NCBI GenBank assembly: GCA_014377445.1
Contig: JACMPP010000162.1
Location: 1-64,000 of the forward strand
From: Oligoflexus sp.
GTDB taxonomy: Bacteria > Bdellovibrionota_B > Oligoflexia > Oligoflexales > Oligoflexaceae
DNA length: 64,000 bases
Direction of reading: 5' to 3'
The position numbers were made by a program, and so were the translations under genes. A model generated the notes under the pieces. It was not told the origin of the DNA and did not search any database. It saw only the letters and a list, made by a program, of their open reading frames with translations. Of the stretch, positions 45,680 through 55,550 are shown one piece after another (position 1 is the first letter of the stretch; every line of letters starts with the position of its first letter).

Positions 45680-45901
45680 ACATTGTCTCCGTCATGTGAA
45701 GGAAAACCCATTTAGCTCCAGGTAACAGAGACTTGAAGAAACCGTCAATCTTCAATTTTGCGTGAAATCGCAAACGCTTGGCAGACAAGACGTTCAGAAA
45801 TGACGATAAAATATTTTATTGGTTTGGAGGGGGATTTTTGGCCCGAGTCCTTGCTGAGGAATCTGCAACGTCGAGCCTTGAGAATGAAGGAGGCGATCGG
45901 A

Positions 45902-46390
45902 TCAAACCTGTATGCTGAGAAAGAGTTCCTTGATTTTTTTCATGCGTCTGGCGTTGGCGCCCACATCCCAATAGCCTTGACGCGCAGCGGATCGAAAGTG
46001 GATGCGTTGGGTGTCTTCATCGATCAAAAACTCGACATCGTGAACGAAACCGAAGAGCGAGCGAAACTCAAAATGGAGATAAGGACCGTCTTCGCTCACC
46101 GGTGAAGCGCCGGATAAACTTGTAGCGATCGCTTTTATCCGCTCACTGGCGGACTCTTCGTTGCCTTCGAAAGGGATCGGTTCGAGATAGTGCTGTTGAT
46201 CCTTGGGAAAATAACTGCATACCGCATTGGGCATTTCAGGACATGGAGATAAGCCGCCATCGTGTTGAATGCCCAAATACGTCAACGCTACATCAGGAGT
46301 CATGCGTTTCAAAATCTCGTCTCCCTCTTCCCGGTCGCTCTTGCTCTTGCACTTGCACTCGCTGTCATTGTCCTTCAGCCGCTTTTCCAT
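45902..46390 (-). CDS. DUF1499 protein
   Basis: About 162 residues. The C-terminal 120 match DUF1499: LSPCPEMPNAVCSYFPKDQQ, then HYLEPIPFEGNEESASERIK, PYLHFEFRSLFGFVHDVEFL and HFRSAARQGYWDVGANARRM with RSxxRxGxxDxGxNxxR. The first 30 residues (KRLKDNDSECKCKSKSDREE) are charged. The start is unsure: ATG 46390 lacks a ribosome-binding site; TTG 46312 has AGGGAG seven bases upstream and fits the family's short form. It follows the gamma-glutamyltransferase gene on the same strand. Function unknown. Confidence 0.8.
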   Translation of the reverse strand: MEKRLKDNDSECKCKSKSDREEGDEILKRMTPDVALTYLGIQHDGGLSPCPEMPNAVCSYFPKDQQHYLEPIPFEGNEESASERIKAIATSLSGASPVSEDGPYLHFEFRSLFGFVHDVEFLIDEDTQRIHFRSAARQGYWDVGANARRMKKIKELFLSIQV

Positions 46391-46411
46391 CAACTAATTA
46401 TACGCATAAAG

Positions 46412-48082
46412 CTACTCGGGAACAACCGCTCCCCCATTCCGCGAATCCGAGGCCCCTGTCCATCGCTGATTTTCGGCGTCGTAGGCGAGGGCTTCGATGT
46501 CACCAAAGTTCCGGGGTTCATCCGCAAAGATGTGACCTTTCGCCTCCAGAATTTTACGGGTGTCGTGGGTAATCCCAAAGGGTTCCCAAACGATCTTGTC
46601 GGGCGCCCATTGATGGTGAAAACGAGGTGCATCAGCGGCCCCCTGTATATCCATCCGAAAGATGAGACGGTTGATTATGGTCTGGGTTACAGAGTTGATG
46701 ATAGTCGGCCCACCGGGTGCGCCCAGTGCAAGAACGATATCCTTACCTTGATAGACAAAGGTCGGGGACATCGACGAGAGAGGGCGTTTGCCGGGCGCGA
46801 TCTGGTTCCGTTTGCCCTGTTGCAGACCAAACATATTGCTTTCACCCAACTTGCTGGTGAAGTCATCCATCTCATTGTTCAGGATGAATCCGGTGCCTTT
46901 GACAACGACTCCCGATCCGTATGATCCATTCAAAGTATAGGTGTTGCTAATAACCATGCCACGACTGTCGCGGACCGTGAAATGGGTCGTATCAGGCTTT
47001 TCGCCCAACAGCTCGCCTGGCGAGATGTCATGCGCAGCCTTATCGCCAATCTCAGCCCGCCTTTTGGCGAGATAGGCTGGATCTAGAAGTTTCGCTATGG
47101 GATTCTGTACAAAGGCAGGGTCACCAAACCAAACCGAACGATCGGCGAAGGCTTTCTTGGTGCATTCGATCAGGAGATGAAGGTATTCGGCAGAGCCGCT
47201 GCCCATAGCCTCAAGCTTATCGCCTTGCATCATGCCCAGGATCTCGAGAAGGATGGTTCCGCCCGACGAGGGAGGCGGCGCTGTTACAATTTCAAATTCC
47301 TTCCATTTCTTGTGCAGTGGTTCCCGCTCAACTGCTTTGAAATTGAGCAGATCCTCGTGACTGAGCACCCCTTGCTTCTTCTTCATATCCTGAACCAGCA
47401 GATTCGCAACCTGACCTTTGTAAAAGCCGTCCGCCCCCCGTTTTTGAATCGCGGTGAGAGTGGTCGCCAGATCTTTTTGCACAAGGCGATCCCCGCGTTG
47501 CCAGGCCTTGCCTTTGTTGAGAAATATTTTTGCGGTCTCGGGATAAGCGGAAAGATGGGCGGCACTGCGGGTCAGACTTTCGGAAAGACCGGCATCGACG
47601 ATGAATCCTTCTGCGGCCAGTTTTCTTGCCGGTTCGACAAGGCTCGCCCATGGGAGTTTTCCCCATTTTTTATGCAGTAAAACGAGGCCGGCCACTGTCC
47701 CGGGAATTCCTGCGGCGCGATAACCGATCTTGGATTCGTCACCTTTCAGCTCGCCCTTCTCGTCGAGGTAAAAATCGGGACCCGCCGCGGCCGGTGCTGT
47801 TTCTCTATAGTCGATAAAGCTATCTGGTCCGGTGATGGGATGCACCAAAGCAAATCCTCCGCCTCCGATATTGCCGGCCGATGGCCAGGTCACAGAAAGC
47901 GCAAAGGCCACAGCCACCGCAGCGTCAGCAGCCGTTCCACCCTTGCGTAGAACCTCCGCACCAACCTCCGAAGCAAGGGGACTGATGCTGGCGACCAAAC
48001 CTTTGCTGGAGTAGACAGGCGTGCGCGTGGCTGAAAACGCGAGCGAAGCCCAGACAGACAGAAGCAGCATAAAAATTTTCAC
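46412..48082 (-). CDS. ggt: Gamma-glutamyltransferase
   Basis: 556 residues from GTG at 48082, with CAGGAG seven bases upstream; the open frame continues to 48157. Signal peptide (IFMLLLSVWASLAFSATRTP). GGT hydrolyses glutathione and transfers the gamma-glutamyl group; the precursor cuts itself before Thr in DTTHFTVRD. Other marks: GGTAADAAVAVAFALSVTWP, GNIGGGGFALVHP, YRETAPAAA, YTLNGSYGSGVVVKGTGFIL, RPLSSMSPTFV and GAPGGPTIINSVTQTI. Periplasmic. Common neighbours are missing. Probably followed by DUF1499 in one transcript. Confidence 0.95.
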   Translation of the reverse strand: MKIFMLLLSVWASLAFSATRTPVYSSKGLVASISPLASEVGAEVLRKGGTAADAAVAVAFALSVTWPSAGNIGGGGFALVHPITGPDSFIDYRETAPAAAGPDFYLDEKGELKGDESKIGYRAAGIPGTVAGLVLLHKKWGKLPWASLVEPARKLAAEGFIVDAGLSESLTRSAAHLSAYPETAKIFLNKGKAWQRGDRLVQKDLATTLTAIQKRGADGFYKGQVANLLVQDMKKKQGVLSHEDLLNFKAVEREPLHKKWKEFEIVTAPPPSSGGTILLEILGMMQGDKLEAMGSGSAEYLHLLIECTKKAFADRSVWFGDPAFVQNPIAKLLDPAYLAKRRAEIGDKAAHDISPGELLGEKPDTTHFTVRDSRGMVISNTYTLNGSYGSGVVVKGTGFILNNEMDDFTSKLGESNMFGLQQGKRNQIAPGKRPLSSMSPTFVYQGKDIVLALGAPGGPTIINSVTQTIINRLIFRMDIQGAADAPRFHHQWAPDKIVWEPFGITHDTRKILEAKGHIFADEPRNFGDIEALAYDAENQRWTGASDSRNGGAVVPE

Positions 48083-48486
48083 TGGGAATCTCCTGAGAGG
48101 CGCGATGTTCTCGATTAAAGCAGAGCGATACATCCTTGTCGACTCCGAGTTGACCACAATCGCGATGCGTGCATACCTCTCAGCTCATGAAAAAGGACGA
48201 AACTCAGGACAGGGGAAAGCCCTTAACTGGCCTTGCGGCCAGTTACAAGATTTCGTAGCAGGAAGGCAAGTCCAAACAAATACCTCAAAATCTTCTGTTT
48301 ATAGGTGGAAATCCGGGGCAAAAAATCGTTCTAGAGAAAGATCCAAGCCCTTGAAATCTCATCATATATAAACTTTTATGGAACATTCTTATAAACCAAT
48401 CTGGCAACTCTGCCATCCGAATGGGCGATAGCGCGCTTTAATGGCGGCATAGGGCTCAAACCGGACCTGTAAAAACCGAAAGCGTT
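48083..48486. other. Divergent intergenic region before the NRPS-PKS operon
   Basis: About 400 bases between ggt (minus) and the NRPS gene (plus). No gene is supported. It must hold the ggt promoter on the left and the NRPS promoter near 48351. The right half is AT-richer than the neighbouring genes (48260-48400). Confidence 0.4.
48351..48379 (+). promoter_or_regulatory. Candidate promoter of the NRPS-PKS operon
   Basis: TTGAAA (48351-48356; 5 of 6 to the consensus) and TTTTAT (48374-48379; 4 of 6) are 17 bases apart, inside an AT-rich stretch. It would give a leader of about 100 bases before the start codon. No operator was recognised. Confidence 0.4.
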
Positions 48487-51400
48487 ATGAGCCTGGGCAA
48501 CCCGATTTCGCCGAGTGGGAATATGAAAAAAGAGCAAAAAACCAAAGCCATCGATTTCAATCCATTTGACCAACATGGAGAGCTGGAGCAAACCGCTCCC
48601 GCCACCGAAGGTCAGACGGAAATATGGACCTCGTTGGTCATGGATAAAAAGGCGACCTTGGCCTACAACGAGTCCCTCGCCGTTTCTCTAAGCCAAACGC
48701 TCGATCGCCCCCGCTTTGAGCGAGCTGTTCAAATCCTTATCGATCGTCATGATGCCCTTCGCACGAGCCTCAGCCCCATGGGTCGAACGCTTTACGTGGC
48801 AAAATCGCAAAGCTGTCCCGTCGCCTGGCACGATCTAAGAGCCGACAGTTCACGCGAGAGGAGTTGGAACGAACTGCGGATTGCCGCCACCAGCGAAGCC
48901 TTTTCCATCGAACAAGCCCCTCTTATCCGAATCGCCTATATTCAGTATTCCGAAAGCGATGCCCGTCTCCTTTTGAGCGCGCATCACCTGGTTTGTGATG
49001 GTTGGTCTCTCGCTGTGATCCTCACCGACCTGGCGAAAGCCTATAGTGATGGCACGCTTGCAGAAGCGCCTTCCTTTGCAGCCTACGCCGCCCGTGAAGC
49101 CATGACCGATTCGAAAGCCGCAGCAGCCTATTGGGGCAATATCTACGCCGATGGCGGCTCCATTTTGGAATTGCCTATCGAGGGACAACGTCCCGCGATG
49201 CGTAGTTTTGATTCAAAGCGCATCGACTATCCCGTGCCTTCGGCCCTTGTCAAAGCCCTCAAAGATCTCTCCCGCAAGCAGCGCGCCAGCTACGTAGCGG
49301 TGCAGCTCGCGGCCTTTGCTGTTCTCCTGGGTCGTCTTTCTCAGCAGGATGATCTTGCCATCGGGATGCCGTCCGCAGGCCAGGCCAGCCAGGGTCTCGG
49401 GCGTTTGATTGGCCACTGCGTCCACCTTCTCCCTATGCGTGTGCAATTGCGCGAGAAGGAGAGCTTTGCCGCATTGATCGAACGCAGCAAGACAGCCTTG
49501 CTCGATGCCTACGATCACCAGGAATTCACCTTTGGTGAACTCCTCAAAACTCTCAGACTCGAACGGGACCCGAGTCGCATTCCGCTCGTTCCTGTCATGT
49601 TCAACGTTGATACCAAGCTCGAACCCGAAGACGTTCTCTTCGATAAAGCGCCCGCTGGCTACGACTCCAATCCTCGATTCGCCGAGAACTTCGAGATCTT
49701 CATCAATATCACCGAATCCAAAAAGGAGACGGTGATAGAGTGCCAATACAATTCCACTCTCTTCAGCGCAGATCGCATCAACGTGATTCTCGCTGCCTAT
49801 ATCCAGCTTCTCGAAGGTCTCGCGGCGCATCCGGAACGGCCCTACGAACTCCTGCCCATCGCGAGTTTGAAGCAGGCGCCCCTTTCCACCTGGAATGATA
49901 CGAAGGTCACCTATCCTAATCAGAAAAGCCTGGTCCATCTCCTCGCCGAAGCTTGCGCGAAGGGCGGTGACCACATCGCTCTCGAAGCGGATGATGGCCT
50001 GCTCAGCTACACCGAACTCTGGGCCCGCAGTGGTAAAGTCAGAGATCAGCTTATAGCCAACGGCGTGAAACGCGGCGATCGCATCGGTCTTTGCTTCGAA
50101 CGCAGCACGCGCATGGTCGTCGCCCAGATCGCTATTTTAAGGGCTGCGGCCTGCTATGTACCTCTGGACCCCAGCTTTCCGAAGGACCGTATCGATTATA
50201 TGGTCAGCGATGCCGCGATGCACAGTGTGCTCTGTGAGCGCAAAACACGCGCGATGATTTCAGCCTCGCAGACGAGTTTGGTTTGGGAAGATCTCACGGC
50301 CGTTCGCCCGGCTGAGGATGCTGCGACGGCGCCGTCTGATGCGGCCTATATGATCTACACCTCGGGTTCGACCGGTCGTCCCAAAGGCGTGGTTTTAGGT
50401 CACCAAGGTGTGGTGAACTTTCTGCTGATGATGGCGAAACGCCTGAATTACCCCGAGAAGGCAAGACTACTCGCTGTCACGACTTTGTCCTTCGACATCG
50501 CTGTTCTGGAAATCTTCATGCCCTTGCTGAATCAAGGCACCATCGTTCTCACATCGGAAAGCACGCGTAAGGACGGCTTCCTTCTGGCAAAAATCATTGA
50601 AAAGAGCCGGATCGATATTATGCAGGCCACGCCTTCCACCTGGCGTATGCTCCTCAGCATCGATTGGAAACCCTCGGCTCAATTGATGATCCTTTGCGGA
50701 GGCGAAGCCTTTCCACCCGATCTCAAACAAGACCTTTGTCAATCGGCTCAATGTGTTTGGAACCTTTACGGTCCGACAGAAGCAACGGTTTGGGTCACGG
50801 CGCAAGAAATAAAATTAAACGATACCGTCATCAGCGTGGGTCGCCCTATCGGCAACACGCGCCTACTTATCCTGGATAAAAACCGCCAGATTCTGCCGGC
50901 CGGCATCAAAGGCGAAGTCTACATCGCGGGCGATGCTCTGGCTCATGGCTATTGGCAGCGTCCCGAACTTGATGCCGAGAAATTTGTACCCAGCGCTGAA
51001 GGTCACGGTCTGATGTATCAGACCGGTGACATCGGACGATTGAATGCCAAAGGTGAACTTGAGATCATGGGCCGCGTCGACGCTCAGATCAAACTCCGTG
51101 GCTACCGTATCGAATTGGGCGAAATTGAAAGCTGCGTAGTCGATGCCGAAGGCGTTCGCGCCGCCACGGTCATGCTGCGCGAAGATACGCCTGGCAACCC
51201 GCAAATCGTCGCCTATGTCTGCTGGAGCGCAGCGGACCGTCCGGATGAACTGAGGCGGCACCTGAGTGTGATGCTTCCGGATTATATGATTCCTCAGACT
51301 TTTATCACCTTGGATAAACTCCCGCTGTTACCAAACGGCAAGATCGATCGTAAAGCCTTGCCTGCCACGCTTAAGGCCGCGCCTCTGGCGCTCTCTTCGG

Positions 51401-54400
51401 AAGTCGTCATTTGGGAGGGCAAAACAGCGGAAATCGCTGCACTCTGGTCGAAGTTTCTGGGCCGTTCGAGCATCGCCGCGGACGATGATTTCTTTCTCAT
51501 CGGTGGCCACTCGCTCTTGGCGATCCAGCTGCTCTCCCAGATCAATAAAAGCTTCGCCAGCCAACTCACGCTGCGCGATATCTTCCAATATCCCAAATTT
51601 GCCAAGTTCGCAGCGCATGTCCTCGCTCAATCGGCAACGACAGTTGAAGCGATTCCCGATGCCGGCGACAAGCGCCTCTCCTTCGCTCAAGAGCGAATGT
51701 GGTATGTCGAACAACTCAGCCCAGGGCCGGTGCATAACCTTCCAGGTGCCTGGATTCTCCACGGCCATTTCAATGTGGATGCGTGGAATCAGGCCCTTCG
51801 CGCCCTCCGTGAGCAGCATGATGTGTTGAGTATGGCTCTCGCTCTGAAATCCGGAGCGCCCGTCCGAGACATGCAAAACTTAACGAACATCGAATGTCCA
51901 TTCGTTGATTTGAGTACAAAAGCCGATGCTCAGGCTTTGGCCGTGAAAGAGATGGAAGCGATCGCTCACGCCACGGTAAATCTTGAGCAGGCGCCTTTGA
52001 TTCGATTCGGGCTCTACCGTCTGGCAGCTAAAAAGCACATCTTCTTCATCAACGTGCATCACATAATCTGGGATGGTTGGAGTTTCGACCTTTTCTGGAC
52101 GCACATGAATGAGCTTTATACGAAAGCCTTAAAAGGTAAACTTGGCCCTCAAAAAGCCTTGAAACCAAACTACGCGGACTTCAGTTCCTGGCAGAGAAAG
52201 CAGGTCGAACTCCGTGGCGAATCCTATCGCTACTGGATGGATCGCTACCAGACGATTCCGGATGCTCTCGATCTGGCCACTGACCTCCCGCGCCCTGCTG
52301 TTCTTGAAGCAGCAGGCGACACCTTGCTTGTCCCCTGGACCAAAGAAGCCAATGCCAACTTTGAACAACAGTCCAAAGCGCAGGAAGCCACTCCGTTCAT
52401 GCTGGCCATGACCGTGCTCGTCTTTACCTTGCACCGCCTCACGGGGCAGACAGATATCGTGATCGGAACGCCGGTACGGGGTCGAACCCGTTCTGAATTT
52501 GAATCCCTTCTTGGCCTCTTCATCAACGTCCTTCCCCTGCGTTTCATCATCGACCCCAAGCAGAGCTTTGCGTCGCTCCTGACTGATGTCCAGAAGATCT
52601 GCATGGATGCCTTTGCACATCAGGATTATCCCTTCGAAACTTTGCTTGCCGAAGTCAAAGCTCCACGCGACGAGAGTCGAACGCCGCTCTTTACCGCGAT
52701 GTTCTCGTATCAGGACGTTACCGAGCGCGTGATGGAAATGCCGGATATCGATATCGAGCAGATCTTCGTCGGAGGTCACGGTATCCCCACTGACATCGTC
52801 TTCTGGATGAAGAAAAGCGTAGGCAAAACGGATATGGGCATCGACTTCCGTACCAAGCTCTGGCAGCGATCGTCGGTTCAATCGATCGCGGAAATTTATC
52901 AGCACCTTCAGGTCCAGTCGGCTCTGAATCCCAAGCTTCCACTGGAAGAATACAATATCTTTCCTAAGTCGCAAATCAGTCGCGTTCTGCCCCAGACTCA
53001 AAACCTCTGGGAATCGGCACCGGACGCAAATGAGACTTTGGCTCTGGTTGTCTGGAAGGCCCTCAAGGCCCATGCTGGCGCTCAAATCCGCAGCGGACAT
53101 GAGAGCCACAGTTATGAAAGCCTCCTACTCAAGGCTAGTGCCATTGCGCAGAATCTTAAAGCACGCGGTATAAAATGCGGTGCTCGCGTTGGACTCTGCA
53201 CCGACCGGTCGATTGAACTTCTTCAAGGTATGATCGGCATCATGCTTGCGGGAGCGGCGTACGTGCCCTTCGATCCGAACGCACCACGCGATCGTTTGAA
53301 GAATATGGCCGAACAAGCGGATCTCAGTTGCATCGTAACCCAGGATGATTGGCTCGACCTTATGCCCCTTGATATCGATCAATGTCTCGTCGTTTCAGAA
53401 GTTCAGGCGTTGACAGTCTCGGAAGCAGAAGCGATGAACCCGGAACGAACGACCTTAAAGGCCAAAGATCCGGCCTATGTGATCTTTACGTCGGGATCAA
53501 CCGGTACGCCCAAAGCCGTCCAGGTTTCCCAGGGCGCCGCCCTACACTTTCTGCAAGGCATTCAAGAGTCGTTGAAACTATCCAGTCGTGATGTCTGCCT
53601 TGCTTTGACGACCGTAACTTTTGATATCAGCGTGCTCGAGATCTTCGGCTGCATCCTGCAGGGCGCGACCATGGTTCTCGCCGAAAGCGCTTATGCCGCC
53701 GATGGCGAAGGCCTCTCGCGCCTCATCAGTGACGAGAAAATTAGCTTTATGCAAGTCACCCCGAGTGGTTGGCGTCTGCTCCTCGACAGCTCCTGGTCTG
53801 GCCAGAAGGGCCTTCAGGCGATCACCGGTGGTGAGGCGCTGCCCCGTGATATCCAAGAACGTCTCCTGACCCGGGTCGACCGTCTCTGGAACGCCTACGG
53901 TCCCACAGAAGCGACGGTCTGGGCCACTATCGAGAACATGAAGGCTGAGGGAGCCATTACCATCGGCAAACCCCTGCCTGGCTATGAGACCTTCATTTTG
54001 AATAAGACACTCGATCTTCAGCCCATCGGCGTCTGGGGTGAGCTCTACATCGGTGGGGCTTCTATCGCCGACGGCTACCTAAAAGACGAAGCGAAGACCA
54101 AGGATCGATTCATCGCACATCCTCTCTCCGCTCAAGGTCGTCTCTACGCAACGGGCGACATCGTGCGCCTGCGCAGTGATGGACGTCTGGAATTCAAGGC
54201 TCGCCTCGATACTCAGGTTAAAATTCGAGGCTATCGCATCGAGCTTGAAGAAATTGAAACGATCGTCGCACGCGATCCACGCCTCAAGGCTTGTGCTGCG
54301 AAAGTATGGGAACCACGTCCTGGCGACCAGCGTCTGGTCCTTTATGTGGTGAGTCCGGAAGAACTGGGTCTCAGCGATCTGCAATCGACTTTCAGGAGCT

Positions 54401-54786
54401 TTTTGCCGAAGTACATGTGGCCCACGCATCTCGAGCGCCTGGCGAGCCTGCCTCTTACCCCCAACGGTAAGCTCAATCGCCTTGCTCTCCCTCAGCCTGA
54501 CTTTTCGTCGGTTCGTTTGCCAGCGCGCACGATCCGCAATCCGGAAACGCCTTCACAGATCGCCATTGCCGCTATCTGGCAGGATCTGCTCGGCGTCGAC
54601 ACCATGGGCCTGGACGACAACTTCTTCGACCTCGGTGGCCATTCTTTGCTGACTCTTCGCATGCTCGCGAAGATCAACGAAAGTTTCGACCAGAACTTAA
54701 AATTAAGAGACGTCCTAACAGCGACTCTCGGCCAGGTCGCAAGCCTGATCGACAAGAGTAAACTGGTGACAGGAGACGTGAAATGA
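48487..54786 (+). CDS. Nonribosomal peptide synthetase, C-A-PCP-C-A-PCP
   Basis: 2099 residues. C1 (about 35-450) with HHLVCDG at 166-172; A1 (about 485-960) with YTSGSTGRPKG and adenylation Lys952 (GKIDRKALP); PCP1 with Ser1009 (GGHSLLA); C2 with HHIIWDG near 1191; A2 (about 1540-2005) with FTSGSTGTPK and Lys1995; PCP2 with Ser2053 (GGHSLLT). No E, TE or R domain. Pocket residues by GrsA alignment: A1 D-I-L-Q-I-C-L-V-W, A2 D-I-L-Q-A-T-A-V-W, both near glycine-type codes. The C1 start (ATEGQTEIWTSLVM, AYNES) is like C domains after PKS modules. ATG 48487 or 48523 is possible. Its stop overlaps the next start. Confidence 0.95.
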   Translation: MSLGNPISPSGNMKKEQKTKAIDFNPFDQHGELEQTAPATEGQTEIWTSLVMDKKATLAYNESLAVSLSQTLDRPRFERAVQILIDRHDALRTSLSPMGRTLYVAKSQSCPVAWHDLRADSSRERSWNELRIAATSEAFSIEQAPLIRIAYIQYSESDARLLLSAHHLVCDGWSLAVILTDLAKAYSDGTLAEAPSFAAYAAREAMTDSKAAAAYWGNIYADGGSILELPIEGQRPAMRSFDSKRIDYPVPSALVKALKDLSRKQRASYVAVQLAAFAVLLGRLSQQDDLAIGMPSAGQASQGLGRLIGHCVHLLPMRVQLREKESFAALIERSKTALLDAYDHQEFTFGELLKTLRLERDPSRIPLVPVMFNVDTKLEPEDVLFDKAPAGYDSNPRFAENFEIFINITESKKETVIECQYNSTLFSADRINVILAAYIQLLEGLAAHPERPYELLPIASLKQAPLSTWNDTKVTYPNQKSLVHLLAEACAKGGDHIALEADDGLLSYTELWARSGKVRDQLIANGVKRGDRIGLCFERSTRMVVAQIAILRAAACYVPLDPSFPKDRIDYMVSDAAMHSVLCERKTRAMISASQTSLVWEDLTAVRPAEDAATAPSDAAYMIYTSGSTGRPKGVVLGHQGVVNFLLMMAKRLNYPEKARLLAVTTLSFDIAVLEIFMPLLNQGTIVLTSESTRKDGFLLAKIIEKSRIDIMQATPSTWRMLLSIDWKPSAQLMILCGGEAFPPDLKQDLCQSAQCVWNLYGPTEATVWVTAQEIKLNDTVISVGRPIGNTRLLILDKNRQILPAGIKGEVYIAGDALAHGYWQRPELDAEKFVPSAEGHGLMYQTGDIGRLNAKGELEIMGRVDAQIKLRGYRIELGEIESCVVDAEGVRAATVMLREDTPGNPQIVAYVCWSAADRPDELRRHLSVMLPDYMIPQTFITLDKLPLLPNGKIDRKALPATLKAAPLALSSEVVIWEGKTAEIAALWSKFLGRSSIAADDDFFLIGGHSLLAIQLLSQINKSFASQLTLRDIFQYPKFAKFAAHVLAQSATTVEAIPDAGDKRLSFAQERMWYVEQLSPGPVHNLPGAWILHGHFNVDAWNQALRALREQHDVLSMALALKSGAPVRDMQNLTNIECPFVDLSTKADAQALAVKEMEAIAHATVNLEQAPLIRFGLYRLAAKKHIFFINVHHIIWDGWSFDLFWTHMNELYTKALKGKLGPQKALKPNYADFSSWQRKQVELRGESYRYWMDRYQTIPDALDLATDLPRPAVLEAAGDTLLVPWTKEANANFEQQSKAQEATPFMLAMTVLVFTLHRLTGQTDIVIGTPVRGRTRSEFESLLGLFINVLPLRFIIDPKQSFASLLTDVQKICMDAFAHQDYPFETLLAEVKAPRDESRTPLFTAMFSYQDVTERVMEMPDIDIEQIFVGGHGIPTDIVFWMKKSVGKTDMGIDFRTKLWQRSSVQSIAEIYQHLQVQSALNPKLPLEEYNIFPKSQISRVLPQTQNLWESAPDANETLALVVWKALKAHAGAQIRSGHESHSYESLLLKASAIAQNLKARGIKCGARVGLCTDRSIELLQGMIGIMLAGAAYVPFDPNAPRDRLKNMAEQADLSCIVTQDDWLDLMPLDIDQCLVVSEVQALTVSEAEAMNPERTTLKAKDPAYVIFTSGSTGTPKAVQVSQGAALHFLQGIQESLKLSSRDVCLALTTVTFDISVLEIFGCILQGATMVLAESAYAADGEGLSRLISDEKISFMQVTPSGWRLLLDSSWSGQKGLQAITGGEALPRDIQERLLTRVDRLWNAYGPTEATVWATIENMKAEGAITIGKPLPGYETFILNKTLDLQPIGVWGELYIGGASIADGYLKDEAKTKDRFIAHPLSAQGRLYATGDIVRLRSDGRLEFKARLDTQVKIRGYRIELEEIETIVARDPRLKACAAKVWEPRPGDQRLVLYVVSPEELGLSDLQSTFRSFLPKYMWPTHLERLASLPLTPNGKLNRLALPQPDFSSVRLPARTIRNPETPSQIAIAAIWQDLLGVDTMGLDDNFFDLGGHSLLTLRMLAKINESFDQNLKLRDVLTATLGQVASLIDKSKLVTGDVK

Positions 54787-55550
54787 TGAACCAACTCGGT
54801 CTCTATTTTCCTACCAGCGATGGCAAAGAACAGATCTTTGCCCTCTATCATCCGGCTCAAACCGAGCGGGATAGCAGCGAGGCTGTACTCGTTTGTCCAC
54901 CGGCCCCCTTTGAAATGAGACGCTCGCATCGGGCGCAGCGAAACCTTGCGCGCAATCTCGCGAACAAAGGTTTTCACGTCCTGCGCTTTGATTACCGCGG
55001 CACTGGAGACAGCACGGGTGACTTTCAAACCTGGAGTCTCGCCGCGTGGCAGGCGGATATTAAAGTTGCGGCTGAATATTTGATGAACCAATACGGAATC
55101 CAGCGACTCTCCGTCGTAGGGACCCGTCTGGGTGCAACTCTCGCTCTGAATGCCTTGCAAGGCTTCAAGGTTCGTCGCTTCATCCTCTGGGACCCTATCG
55201 TTGATGGCCAAAGCTATCTCGATCAGCTGCAAAGAAGCCACGAATTCCTCGTGTCCCGTGAGAGCGATAAACCGCCTTACGCAAGCGTAGGCCGCCTTCA
55301 ACTCCTGGGCTTTGCCCTAACTCTCGACTGGCAGAACGAATTGAAAGAGTTGCGATTGAATCCCGGCAATGCCAGAGGCCTGATTATACAAAGCCAGAAG
55401 GATCTCACTCTTCCGAATGAGCTGGGTCATCTGAAAGCTGTCACCGTGGACGAAGATCAGCAGTGGCACGATCCCATCCTCCTTCAATTGCAAAGCTTTG
55501 CTCATCAGAGCATCGCCGCGATTGAGAAAGCCTGTGAGGGCAAACTATGA
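54783..55550 (+). CDS. Alpha/beta-hydrolase-fold protein without a serine nucleophile
   Basis: 255 residues. The fold is clear: VLVCPPAPFEMRRSHRAQRN, FHVLRFDYRGTGDSTGDF and the nucleophile elbow SVVGTRLGATLALNAL. Arg115 stands where the catalytic Ser of GxSxG should be (GTRLG). A similar GLRLG elbow is known to me from exosortase-A-system associated hydrolase 2. It may be a non-catalytic partner or binding protein. AGGAG lies seven bases before ATG. It overlaps both neighbours by four bases (ATGA), so its amount is tied to the synthetases. A type II thioesterase role is possible, but the nucleophile is absent. Confidence 0.8.
   Translation: MMNQLGLYFPTSDGKEQIFALYHPAQTERDSSEAVLVCPPAPFEMRRSHRAQRNLARNLANKGFHVLRFDYRGTGDSTGDFQTWSLAAWQADIKVAAEYLMNQYGIQRLSVVGTRLGATLALNALQGFKVRRFILWDPIVDGQSYLDQLQRSHEFLVSRESDKPPYASVGRLQLLGFALTLDWQNELKELRLNPGNARGLIIQSQKDLTLPNELGHLKAVTVDEDQQWHDPILLQLQSFAHQSIAAIEKACEGKL

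Noticed and set aside
45758-46105. Plus-strand open frame of 115 codons
   Set aside because: It is the reverse of the DUF1499 gene and has no family features or ribosome-binding site.
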